Origin: Planctomycetota bacterium
GTDB lineage: Bacteria; Planctomycetota; UBA8742; SKZP01
Direction: 5' to 3'
Assembly: GCA_007127275.1 (NCBI GenBank)
Contig: SKZP01000113.1
Span: 1-6,005 of the forward strand
Length of the DNA: 6,005 nt
Every line of letters starts with the position of its first letter. The stretch's first letter is position 1. The notes beneath the pieces are model-generated. The model did not search any database. It was not told the DNA's origin and saw nothing but the letters and a program-made list of their open reading frames with translations. This document shows positions 1 to 6,003 of the stretch, one piece after another. The position numbers and the translations under genes are program-made.

Positions 1-122
1 AATCCGCCCATGGTGTTCCACCCCCGACTATGGCCAAAATCTTAGAAACGTTGCACACCCATTCTACCCGTCCATCTCGCGTTCAACGCCGTAAACTCGC
101 GGGATAAAGGCGGCCGTCGCGT
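1..122. other. Intergenic stretch, no gene recognised
   Basis: I see no plausible coding region here: the only plus-strand ATG near the left edge (position 10) runs into a stop after 11 codons. The bases before about 80 are mixed in composition and those after are more GC-rich. GGATAAAG at 102-109 appears again in inverted orientation at 262-269, so the two copies flank the palindrome array. The copy is only 8 bp and could be chance. Confidence 0.5.
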
Positions 123-233
123 GTTGCGCAACTGGTAAGGAACGTTGCGCAACTGGTAACGTTGCGCGACTGTTACGTAACGTTGCGCGACTGTTACGTA
201 ACGTTGCGCGACTGTTACGTAACGTTGCGCAAC
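123..233. repeat. Array of 21-bp tandem units made of paired 10-bp palindromes
   Basis: The core TTGCGC recurs at 124, 145, 162, 183, 204 and 225, giving spacings of 21, 17, 21, 21 and 21 bp. The three central units are identical. Each contains GTTGCGCGAC (161-170, 182-191, 203-212), one T, and then the perfect palindrome GTTACGTAAC (172-181, 193-202, 214-223). The outer copies carry the perfect palindrome GTTGCGCAAC (123-132, 144-153, 224-233). The two left units differ from the centre (CTGGTAA instead of CTGTTAC), and one has lost 4 bp. Neighbouring units can pair: GCGCAAC at 147-153 is complementary to GTTGCGC at 161-167, with a 7-nt loop. A 21-bp period is two helical turns, so a protein bound to each unit would sit on one face of the DNA. 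There are no unique spacers, so this is not a CRISPR array. The array lies about 60 bp downstream of the stop of the neighbouring 309-residue gene. Function is unknown; candidates are a protein-binding array, a transcript-end structure or the footprint of a mobile repeat family. Confidence 0.93.
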
Positions 234-234
234 A

Positions 235-272
235 AACGGACCGAAGCCCCGGAATATAAGGCTTTATCCGTT
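235..272 (-). terminator. Imperfect hairpin downstream of the 309-residue gene, possible terminator
   Basis: AACGGA at 235-240 pairs with TCCGTT at 267-272, and AAGCC at 244-248 pairs with GGCTT at 260-264. The two stems are separated by a small internal loop (3 nt against 2 nt) and closed by an 11-nt loop. On the minus strand the hairpin begins 21 nt after the stop codon of the gene ending at 294, and it is followed by only a three-base T run (TTTG) before the palindrome array starts. The weak T tract makes it a poor intrinsic terminator on its own. It may act together with the palindromes that follow or protect the 3' end of the transcript. Confidence 0.35.
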
Positions 273-293
273 CCATAACATGGGGGGGGCATG

Positions 294-1223
294 TCACGCG
301 CCGTCGCGCCACGTGCGGATTTGCTCCAATGTGCGCTCCAATTCGCGCGCCACTCGGCGTTCCTCGCGGCCGATCCGCTCGGCGCGGCGTTCGTCGAGCA
401 ACAGGCGCCCTTGGCGCTTGTGCACGGCGAGCTTCGCCACGAGGTCGCGCTTGTGTTCCTCTCCGACGGCGGCGCGCCGCGAATGCTCGGCGAGGTAGGC
501 AAGCCAGTCCGGTTGCGCACCGCAGTCCGCCGGCGGCGGCCCAGCCCACGAAGCGAGTTGCTTGGCCAGTGCGCGGCGCGTCCAGCCGCCCTTCGGAGCA
601 CGCGGTTCCGTAGTGTCGTTGCCCGGGCTTGCAACGATGTCGATATACTCCATTGCGGCATCGGCCGCGGTGTCCGCAATCGGCGCATCCGCCGGCAAGT
701 CGCGCAGCCGCGCATACTCGGCTGCCTCGCGTTCAAACTCGGCCACCGCCTCACGCAAGTCGGTCAGTTCCTCGGCAAGCCGCACCGGCGCCAGCGGTGC
801 CATGCGATCTTGTTGCCGGCCTTGCTCGAATTCCACGAGGGGGTCGCGGCTTGGCTTGCGCATCGCTTCGTTGACCGCAGCAAGCGCGTCACGGTCGGCG
901 GCGTCGGCATACTCCCCCAACGCAATCGCCTCGGCCCGCTCAACACGATGTAACCGCCACCATAGCCGCGCCGCCCGCTCCACAAGCAGCGTCACAAGCG
1001 GCGAGCCATCCCCCGGCGCAAGCTCCGCCACCAACGCCTCACGCAGCGCCTCGAAGTCTTCGGCCCGCTCCCCCAGCGCCGCAACGATGGGCAACACAGT
1101 ACGCCCACCATGCCGCACCCCATTCTGCCGCGAACGCGCCTTGCCAGCTGCCGTCTTCGGTCCGCCGCGCTTGCGCTCGCCACCGATTGCCTTGCCGTTG
1201 AGTGTGCTTCCGTTGGTTTGCAT
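294..1223 (-). CDS. Uncharacterised protein with N-terminal GPKT..GK..S..N..HG motif
   Basis: This 309-residue protein starts at ATG (1223-1221) and ends at TGA (294-296). Residues 20-39 form a small basic motif in which G21, P22, K23, T24, G27, K28, S31, N34, H38 and G39 match a pattern I know from a family of uncharacterised proteins that is frequent in planctomycetes, acidobacteria and some proteobacteria. The rest looks mostly alpha-helical. A segment with WWRLHRVERAE near residues 88-98 fits the body of the same family, and the C-terminal 60 or so residues are rich in Arg, Glu and Lys and could form a long helix or coiled coil. There is no signal peptide, membrane segment or recognisable catalytic motif. 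No Shine-Dalgarno sequence precedes the ATG; the minus-strand leader reads CCTCCC there. It lies 79 bp after the toxin-like gene and is followed by a hairpin and a palindrome array. Function is unknown. A DNA-binding or repeat-associated role is only a guess from the neighbouring array and the basic N terminus. Confidence 0.8.
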   Translation of the reverse strand: MQTNGSTLNGKAIGGERKRGGPKTAAGKARSRQNGVRHGGRTVLPIVAALGERAEDFEALREALVAELAPGDGSPLVTLLVERAARLWWRLHRVERAEAIALGEYADAADRDALAAVNEAMRKPSRDPLVEFEQGRQQDRMAPLAPVRLAEELTDLREAVAEFEREAAEYARLRDLPADAPIADTAADAAMEYIDIVASPGNDTTEPRAPKGGWTRRALAKQLASWAGPPPADCGAQPDWLAYLAEHSRRAAVGEEHKRDLVAKLAVHKRQGRLLLDERRAERIGREERRVARELERTLEQIRTWRDGA

Positions 1224-1302
1224 GGAAAGGGAGGTTCTTTGTCAACAGGTCGTCACCTAGAGCATCAGATGGCTAATTCATGCTGTTCGTTGCTCTTGTG
1301 AG
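1224..1302 (-). other. Intergenic spacer, no clear promoter or terminator
   Basis: This 79-bp spacer separates the toxin-like gene from the 309-residue gene. AGAGCA at 1259-1264 and TGCTCT at 1291-1296 form a 6-bp inverted repeat with a 26-nt loop and no T tract, which is weak as a terminator. On the minus strand a TTGACA (1240-1245) matches a -35 consensus, but it lies only 16 nt before the ATG, too close for a matching -10 upstream of this start. The source of transcription for the downstream gene is therefore unclear. Confidence 0.4.
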
Positions 1303-1638
1303 TTACTTGGAGCCGATAAAATTGTTGTACGACTCGTGCGACCCTATCCAATACCAACAGTATTGCTCGGCCTCGTCATTGTTCGGCCCCCGGTCAATGA
1401 CGTAGATTGCTCGATACCTATATCCGATCTGAACCGAATAACTACCGTCGCGGTGCTTGGCCTTCTTGGAATCCTCAAGCGAGTTCGTTCTCAGCCGTTC
1501 GTCATCCGGGTGCGCGCAAAAAATCTCGTAAATCCTTTCCGCCAGACTCTTAATCTCGGACGGCAGTTGCTCGAAAGCCTTGATGAACTCACGTGTGCGG
1601 ACACTACGACGAGTTGTCGTCCTCGCTGGTTTCGACAT
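1303..1638 (-). CDS. RelE/ParE-superfamily toxin-like protein
   Basis: This 111-residue protein is a likely type II toxin, of the fold used by ribosome-dependent mRNA interferases (RelE, HigB, YoeB) and gyrase poisons (ParE). Two N-terminal helices (about residues 15-42) are followed by HPDDERLRTNSLED (43-56), then GSYSVQIGYRYRAIYVID (65-82) and WYWIGSHESY (95-104). This is the family order of helices, a spaced H-P and L...L segment, a strand with Arg residues of the RYRAIY type, and a last strand ending in G-[ST]-H-x-x-Y. Basic residues K58, K59, K61, R63, R74 and R76 and H101 are candidates for RNA contacts or catalysis; assignment to RelE rather than ParE is not possible by eye. I chose the ATG at 1638-1636 because GGAG lies 9 nt upstream; a start 18 codons further upstream lacks family-like sequence. 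It overlaps the preceding gene by 35 bp, suggesting translational coupling, as is usual when an antitoxin gene comes first. Confidence 0.75.
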   Translation of the reverse strand: MSKPARTTTRRSVRTREFIKAFEQLPSEIKSLAERIYEIFCAHPDDERLRTNSLEDSKKAKHRDGSYSVQIGYRYRAIYVIDRGPNNDEAEQYCWYWIGSHESYNNFIGSK

Positions 1639-2095
1639 GACGTACATCTCCGTCGCAAATCTCCCCTCGACGGAGAGCATCAATCGCCTCATCTCGTGCT
1701 TTTACGATACTGCTGTCTCGGAGTGCTTCGCTGCTCGGCGACAACATCCACTTTACTTCTTCGTACCGATGGCGGAACTCGCTCGAATATTCGACGGGGT
1801 AGCCGTGCGCCTCAAATTCAAGCAACTTTTTCTCAATTACGACGCCGAGGTTACGCCAAGCCTCAAACAGTTCACGACTTTGCGAATCAGCCTCTTCGGG
1901 AGTGATCGTGCTCCGAAGCATTAGCTCCCACAGATTGTCGCTCACTCGCACACACATTTCGAACAGATTCACGCACGAACGAAGCGAATCTTCAAATGCA
2001 AGGCAGGCCATCGCATTATCGTGGTCAATCTTCCAATACTCGGAATCTTGCTCGATGTCGTGCAGGCGCTTCCTTGCGAATTCTACTCCATACAT
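1604..2095 (-). CDS. Hypothetical helical protein, putative antitoxin partner
   Basis: I do not recognise this 163-residue protein with confidence. It runs from ATG (2095-2093), preceded by a near-perfect AAAGGAGG at 6-nt spacing, to TAG (1604-1606). It is acidic and charged and appears almost entirely helical, with three Cys residues at positions 31, 41 and 48. I see no helix-turn-helix, ribbon-helix-helix or AbrB-like DNA-binding segment and no membrane or signal segment. The C-terminal part, with ARDEAIDALRRGEI at about residues 133-146 and a very acidic tail (ETSEDD), resembles the short acidic, toxin-neutralising tails of antitoxins. The last 35 bp overlap the RelE/ParE-like gene, which supports a toxin-antitoxin pairing by position. 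An alternative is an unrelated conserved protein whose gene merely overlaps. Base composition of this gene and the next is closer to even than that of the surrounding genes. Confidence 0.7.
   Translation of the reverse strand: MYGVEFARKRLHDIEQDSEYWKIDHDNAMACLAFEDSLRSCVNLFEMCVRVSDNLWELMLRSTITPEEADSQSRELFEAWRNLGVVIEKKLLEFEAHGYPVEYSSEFRHRYEEVKWMLSPSSEALRDSSIVKARDEAIDALRRGEICDGDVRHVETSEDDNSS
1648..1651 (-). promoter_or_regulatory. Ribosome binding site of the toxin-like gene
   Basis: GGAG on the minus strand lies 9 nt before the ATG at 1638 and inside the coding sequence of the upstream gene. It is the reason for preferring this start over the in-frame ATGs at 1647 and 1692; the one at 1647 would touch the GGAG directly and has no spacing. 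Confidence 0.5.
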
Positions 2096-2101
2096 GGCTT
2101 G

Positions 2102-2109
2102 CCTCCTTT
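2102..2109 (-). promoter_or_regulatory. Strong Shine-Dalgarno sequence of the putative antitoxin gene
   Basis: AAAGGAGG on the minus strand is 6 nt from the ATG at 2095. It is the best ribosome binding site in the window and fixes that start. The downstream toxin-like gene has a weaker site (GGAG at 9 nt), consistent with more antitoxin being made than toxin. Confidence 0.75.
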
Positions 2110-2202
2110 GGGGCCGAGAGAGTCCACCCCCCCATGCCGGGGCGATGCAAGGCCCTCACACCGGTTAACGATCTTATCGACGATTGCGATTGCAAGCTAG
2201 AC

Positions 2203-2232
2203 TTGTTAGCAACCAATTAAGGAGTTTGGCAA
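2203..2232 (-). promoter_or_regulatory. Weak sigma70-like promoter candidate for the two-gene cassette
   Basis: On the minus strand TTGCCA (2227-2232) is a 5 of 6 match to the -35 box, followed after 18 bp by TAACAA (2203-2208), a poor -10 box with a TG one base before it in extended -10 style. Downstream, between this and the gene, are the small inverted repeat CGAT-CTT-ATCG (2169-2179) and the direct repeat CGATTG CGATTG (2181-2192), which could be operator sequences. All of this is by eye in a 166-bp gap, and a chance match is quite possible. Confidence 0.2.
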
Positions 2233-2261
2233 CATTGGCTAGAAATATGAGATCGCCAACT

Positions 2262-5200
2262 TTAGATCGCCGAGCCATCCCCCGCTGTCGATAACTCCGC
2301 TTGGCGTAGGACCAAGGCGGTTGCGTCGTCGGAGAGGTCGGGGGGATAGCCGTATCTGGCTAGTAGTCGGCGGACTTGGCGGCGTAGGTCGGCGCGGACG
2401 GACTCGCGTTGGGTCCAGTCTAGCTTGGGGAGCTCTCGGATCATTTCGGTTAGCTCGCGTGCCATGAGGCGGAGCTTAGTGGAGCCCATAACGTCTCTCG
2501 CTGAGCTATTGTCGGCAAGCGCATCGTAGAACGCCACCTCTTCGGTGGAAAGTCCTAGTTCGTTGCCTTCGTTCCGGGCTTCGCGGATAAACTTGGCCAG
2601 GTCGATCAGCCGCGTAATCATCTCCGCGGTGGTGATGGCCTTGTTGGTGTAGCGCGAAAGCGCGTCTTCGAGCGCATCACGGAAGCGCTTGCTCTTGACT
2701 AGGTTGGTGCGCTCGAAGACTCGAATCTGGTCGTTGAGCAGCTTGCGCAGCGTTTCTAGCGCGAGGTTCTTTTCTTCGAGCGCAGCAACGCGGCCGAGGA
2801 AGTCGTCGGAGAGGATGTCGAGGCGCGCTTCGTCGAGCCCGGCGGCGGCAAACAGGTCGATGACGTCGTGTGCGTCCACGGCGCCGCCGATGACTTGCCG
2901 CACGGCTGCGTCTACGTCGCGTTGCTTGGCGCGCGCGTCGTCTTCGTCCGCCTCGTCGGCGAGCCGCTTGCGGATCATTGCGGCGACGTGCTGGAAGAAT
3001 GCAAGGTGCTCGGCGATCGGCTCCGTTTCCGGCCGCGGCACGGCCAGCGCGAACGCCGTCGCCAGCTCCTTGACCAGTCGGCGGAAGCGCTTCCAGCCTT
3101 CCTCTTGCGCAAAAACGTGGTCGATCGCGCGCATATACACGCTCAACGCGCTTTCGGGCTTCGTTTGCAGCGCTGGCCCATAGTCGCAGCCGTGAAAGAA
3201 GTTGCGCAGCTTCTCATACGCAGCCTGCATCGCCGGCACCGCTTCGTCCTGAACCTGCTTGACGGCTGTGCCGGTGCCGCCCGCTTCGGTGTACGTCGCG
3301 ATGGCGTCGGCGAGTTGATCGGCGAGCCCGAGCATATCGACAATCAAGCCGCCCGGCTTGTCGCCGTATACGCGGTTGACGCGGGCAATCGCTTGCATCA
3401 GGTTGTGCCCCGCAAGCGGCTTGTCGAGGTACATCGTATGCGCCGGCGGGCAGTCGAAGCCGGTCAGCCACATATCGCACACGATGGCGAGGCGGAAGTC
3501 GCTCTCCGGGTCTTTGAATCGCTGCGCAAGCCGCTTGCGGTCCCCCTTCGAGCGGACGTGCTGGCGCAACGGCTCTTCGTCGTCCTTACCCTCGGTGACA
3601 ACCACTTTCATGTGGCCCTTGTCATCGTCGGTGTCGTGCCACTGCGGCCGGCGCTGCTTGATCGCCTCATAGAGCCGCGCGGCAATGTCGCGGCTCATGG
3701 TGACGATCATTGCCTTGCCTTCCATCGCCTCGCGGCGCTTCTCCCAATGCTCGACGATGAAGTCGGCCAGCCGCTCGATACGTTCTTGCGCACCGACGAT
3801 GTCGCATAGGCGGATGCGCGTATTCTCTTCGACATCCTCGCCGGCATCTTCGACGGCGGCCGTGTGCGCAATGGTCTTTTCCGCCTCTTCTACTCCCGCT
3901 TCGTCCACGGTGAGCTTGACGATACGCGACTCATAATAGAGCGGTGTCGTCGCGCCATCTTCCACTGCCTGGCGGATGTCGTACACGTCGGCATAGTCGC
4001 CGAAGACGCGCTGGGTACTGCGGTCGTCGCGGTCGAGCGGCGTGCCGGTAAAGCCGAGGAACGTCGCATTGGGCAACGCATCGCGCATGCGCTTTGCGCC
4101 GCCGTCCAAGAAACCGTATTGGCTCCGGTGCGCCTCGTCGGCCATGACGATGATATTCGCACGCTCGGAGACGGCCTTGTGCGCCTCGGCGAACTTGTGA
4201 ATCGTCGTGAAGATCACACCGCCGGAGGCGCGGTCGAGCAACTGCCCGAGATGGTGGCGGCTTTCCGCTTGCACCGGCTCTTCGCCGAGCAGGCGATGGT
4301 TCATTGCGAAGGTGTCGAAGAGTTGGAAGTCGAGGTCGTTGCGGTCGGTGACCATGACGATGGTCGGGTTCTCAAGCGCCGTGTCGCGCATTAGCGCCCC
4401 GGCCAGCATGACCATCGTGAGCGACTTGCCGGAACCTTGCGTGTGCCAGACCACGCCACCGCGGCCGTCGCCATCGCCGGCGGGCGCCCGGAGCGATTGC
4501 TTCGAGCTCGACCACGCCTTGCGGATCGCGCGGAATTGGTGGTAGCCGGCAATCTTCTTGGCAATCTCGCCCCGCTCGTCTTCCTCGAACGTGACGCAAT
4601 GCCGGATGTAGCCTAGCAACGCCTCCGGCCGTAGCAGCCCGTTTACCAGCGCCTCAAGCGTCGGCTCGCCGCCTTCGTCGGGGCGCCACGGCATGAATCG
4701 GCTGCGCCCGCTGGTAATCGAGCCCACCCGGGTGAGCATCCCGTCGGAGACCACCAGCAACACGTTCGGCACGAACAAGTCCGGCGCGCCGCGGTCCGGG
4801 CTCATGTACCGCTGGAATTGCTCGACGGCGGTTCCCAAACTCGCCGCGAGACTCGCCGGGTCTTTCAACTCGACGACGGCCACCGGCAGCCCGTTCAAGA
4901 ACACGGTCAAGTCAGGCCGAATCGCCTTGCCCGTCGGACCGACGACGTTGAGTTGTTGCACCGCGAGCCAGTCGTTGGCCTCGGGGTTTTCCCAATCGAC
5001 CAAGCGTGCCCAGCCGCCGCGGGTCTCTTTTGTCTGGCGGTCGCGATACTCAACCTCGATCCCTCGCGTCTCGACCAGCGCCTCATGCAGCCAGCGGTTG
5101 TTCTGAACCAAACTCGGGTGCGGCGGCCCGCTTACGGTACGCACGACGTTCTCCACCGCGGCCGCGTCCAGCGCCGGGTTCAACGCGGCAACCGCACGGC

Positions 5201-5345
5201 GCAGCCGCTCCGGCAACACGACGTCACGGTAGCTCTTGCGCTCGCTGCCCGGCTGGTCCGGGGCAAAATCGGTCCCGCTCGCAAGCTGGTAGCCCAGCTT
5301 GCGTAGCCAATCGAGCGCGCTTACCTCGACGTCATGCTCCTTCAC
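2262..5345 (-). CDS. hsdR: Type I restriction endonuclease subunit R (HsdR)
   Basis: HsdR is the motor and nuclease subunit of a type I restriction-modification complex: with HsdM and HsdS it translocates unmodified DNA using ATP and cuts it at a distance. The 1027 residues are a normal full length. The N-terminal PD-(D/E)xK nuclease shows D145 in RPDLTVF, then E159 and K161 in VVELK, and the family's Q176...Y180. The superfamily 2 translocase follows: Walker A TQGSGKS (302-308), DEAH (403-406), motif III GFTGTPL (431-437), a second RecA-like domain with AIVCDMWLTGFDCP (620-633) and motif VI QAIARVNR (651-658). The C-terminal helical part, including GLSTEEVAFYDALA, is the segment that docks on the methyltransferase core. 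I take the GTG at 5345-5343 because AGG lies 6 nt upstream, the family N terminus (ALDWLRKLGY) begins soon after, and the preceding gene ends just before. All catalytic residues are present, so it looks active. It stops with TAA at 2264-2262; no strong terminator follows, only a weak TTGGC/GCCAA repeat at 2235-2259. Confidence 0.96.
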   Translation of the reverse strand: MKEHDVEVSALDWLRKLGYQLASGTDFAPDQPGSERKSYRDVVLPERLRRAVAALNPALDAAAVENVVRTVSGPPHPSLVQNNRWLHEALVETRGIEVEYRDRQTKETRGGWARLVDWENPEANDWLAVQQLNVVGPTGKAIRPDLTVFLNGLPVAVVELKDPASLAASLGTAVEQFQRYMSPDRGAPDLFVPNVLLVVSDGMLTRVGSITSGRSRFMPWRPDEGGEPTLEALVNGLLRPEALLGYIRHCVTFEEDERGEIAKKIAGYHQFRAIRKAWSSSKQSLRAPAGDGDGRGGVVWHTQGSGKSLTMVMLAGALMRDTALENPTIVMVTDRNDLDFQLFDTFAMNHRLLGEEPVQAESRHHLGQLLDRASGGVIFTTIHKFAEAHKAVSERANIIVMADEAHRSQYGFLDGGAKRMRDALPNATFLGFTGTPLDRDDRSTQRVFGDYADVYDIRQAVEDGATTPLYYESRIVKLTVDEAGVEEAEKTIAHTAAVEDAGEDVEENTRIRLCDIVGAQERIERLADFIVEHWEKRREAMEGKAMIVTMSRDIAARLYEAIKQRRPQWHDTDDDKGHMKVVVTEGKDDEEPLRQHVRSKGDRKRLAQRFKDPESDFRLAIVCDMWLTGFDCPPAHTMYLDKPLAGHNLMQAIARVNRVYGDKPGGLIVDMLGLADQLADAIATYTEAGGTGTAVKQVQDEAVPAMQAAYEKLRNFFHGCDYGPALQTKPESALSVYMRAIDHVFAQEEGWKRFRRLVKELATAFALAVPRPETEPIAEHLAFFQHVAAMIRKRLADEADEDDARAKQRDVDAAVRQVIGGAVDAHDVIDLFAAAGLDEARLDILSDDFLGRVAALEEKNLALETLRKLLNDQIRVFERTNLVKSKRFRDALEDALSRYTNKAITTAEMITRLIDLAKFIREARNEGNELGLSTEEVAFYDALADNSSARDVMGSTKLRLMARELTEMIRELPKLDWTQRESVRADLRRQVRRLLARYGYPPDLSDDATALVLRQAELSTAGDGSAI

Positions 5346-5352
5346 GCAACAC

Positions 5353-6003
5353 CTACCCTTGCCCGGCCAACTCGGGAAGCTCGACCATCGGTTGATACTC
5401 TTCGCCGGCGCACGGCCGGAACTCGCTCGGCCAGCACGTTCGCACTTGGCAAAGCAACCGTTGTTGCGCCGGCGCGCGCGGGTTCACCCGTGCCACGGAT
5501 AGCTCGACCGTCTCCCTCGGGCATTGCACGGACAACGTGCGCAGGTCGCGGGCGAGGTAACGCGGCGCATAGCCGATGAACCAGTATTCCTGCTTGCCAT
5601 GCGTGCGCAGCGCCACCGCCTGCGGGTCGTGCTCGTTCGATTGGTCCAGCATCATCCCGAGCGGCTCGCCCGGTTGCAGCGCCTCGATGCGGTTCATGGT
5701 TTCCTCGGGCAACCAGCGGATACCGTGCGAAAAGAAGCGCAGCGAATAGCGCCCCTCTTCATCCGGCACAGGGCAGGGGAACACCTCGTAGGAATCGGTC
5801 TGCCGGCGCCCCTCCGTCACCGCAAGAATCGCCAGCGGGTCCGGCGGATCGGCCGGGTCAAAGCCGCTCCACGTCAGGTACGCCTCCCACTCCGGCCGCT
5901 TCGGCGAAAGCAAACGGTTCGCAAACACCGGGAATAACTCGTCCGCCTCGTATACCTCTTTCCACTCCGTCATCCCCGGAAACGGCCGGAACCCCTCCAT
6001 CAT
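5353..6003 (-). CDS. HIRAN-domain protein next to hsdR (5' end possibly outside window)
   Basis: The 216 visible residues end at TAG (5353-5355). Residues 90-155 carry a HIRAN domain: L-P-x-E-x-M near 98-103, GEPLGMMLDQSNEHDPQAVAL (112-132, with the N-x-HD-x-x-A-V pattern) and WFIGYAPRYLARDL (141-154). HIRAN domains, known from HLTF/Rad5 helicases and also found as stand-alone bacterial proteins, bind DNA ends or unusual DNA. The N-terminal half, with FPVFANRLLSPKRPEWEAYL (24-43) and a DSYEVFPCP segment (70-78), is a conserved companion I have seen with this domain but cannot name. No catalytic motif or membrane segment is visible. The stop lies 7 bp before the hsdR GTG, so the two are probably translated together, and the protein may recognise DNA ends or stalled sites for the restriction complex. 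That role is inferred. The chosen start (ATG at 6003) is only 2 nt from the edge; a second ATG follows directly and another at residue 11, and the true start may be beyond the window. Confidence 0.8.
   Translation of the reverse strand: MMEGFRPFPGMTEWKEVYEADELFPVFANRLLSPKRPEWEAYLTWSGFDPADPPDPLAILAVTEGRRQTDSYEVFPCPVPDEEGRYSLRFFSHGIRWLPEETMNRIEALQPGEPLGMMLDQSNEHDPQAVALRTHGKQEYWFIGYAPRYLARDLRTLSVQCPRETVELSVARVNPRAPAQQRLLCQVRTCWPSEFRPCAGEEYQPMVELPELAGQG

Noticed and set aside
123..233. CRISPR array.
   Set aside because: Units are directly adjacent with no variable spacers, the repeats are palindromic throughout, and no cas gene is in the window.
64..549. A minus-strand open frame of 161 codons that runs through the palindrome array and gives a repeated 7-residue pattern (ATLRNSR).
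   Set aside because: The pattern is only the 21-bp repeat read in one frame, it shifts to another pattern at the 17-bp unit, and the frame overlaps the well-supported 309-residue gene in another frame.
291..1260. Plus-strand open frames of 220 and 232 codons opposite the 309-residue gene.
   Set aside because: Low-complexity translations rich in Arg, Ser and Ala are typical of antisense frames in high-GC genes. The minus-strand frame matches a known family at its N terminus.
1259..1296. Inverted repeat AGAGCA/TGCTCT as a terminator after the toxin-like gene.
   Set aside because: Only 6 bp of stem with a 26-nt loop and no T tract.
1639..1692. A longer version of the toxin-like protein starting at 1692.
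   Set aside because: The added 18 residues do not resemble the family, would extend the overlap with the upstream gene to 89 bp, and the start at 1638 has a properly spaced GGAG.
1336..1924. Plus-strand open frames of 189 and 114 codons opposite the toxin-like cassette.
   Set aside because: No recognisable domain and no good ribosome binding site, and they are opposite two genes with supported starts and a family match.
2868..3809. A plus-strand open frame of 313 codons inside hsdR.
   Set aside because: It lies opposite a gene whose motifs are all intact. Long open antisense frames are expected in GC-rich coding DNA, and the translation is Arg-rich with no domain.
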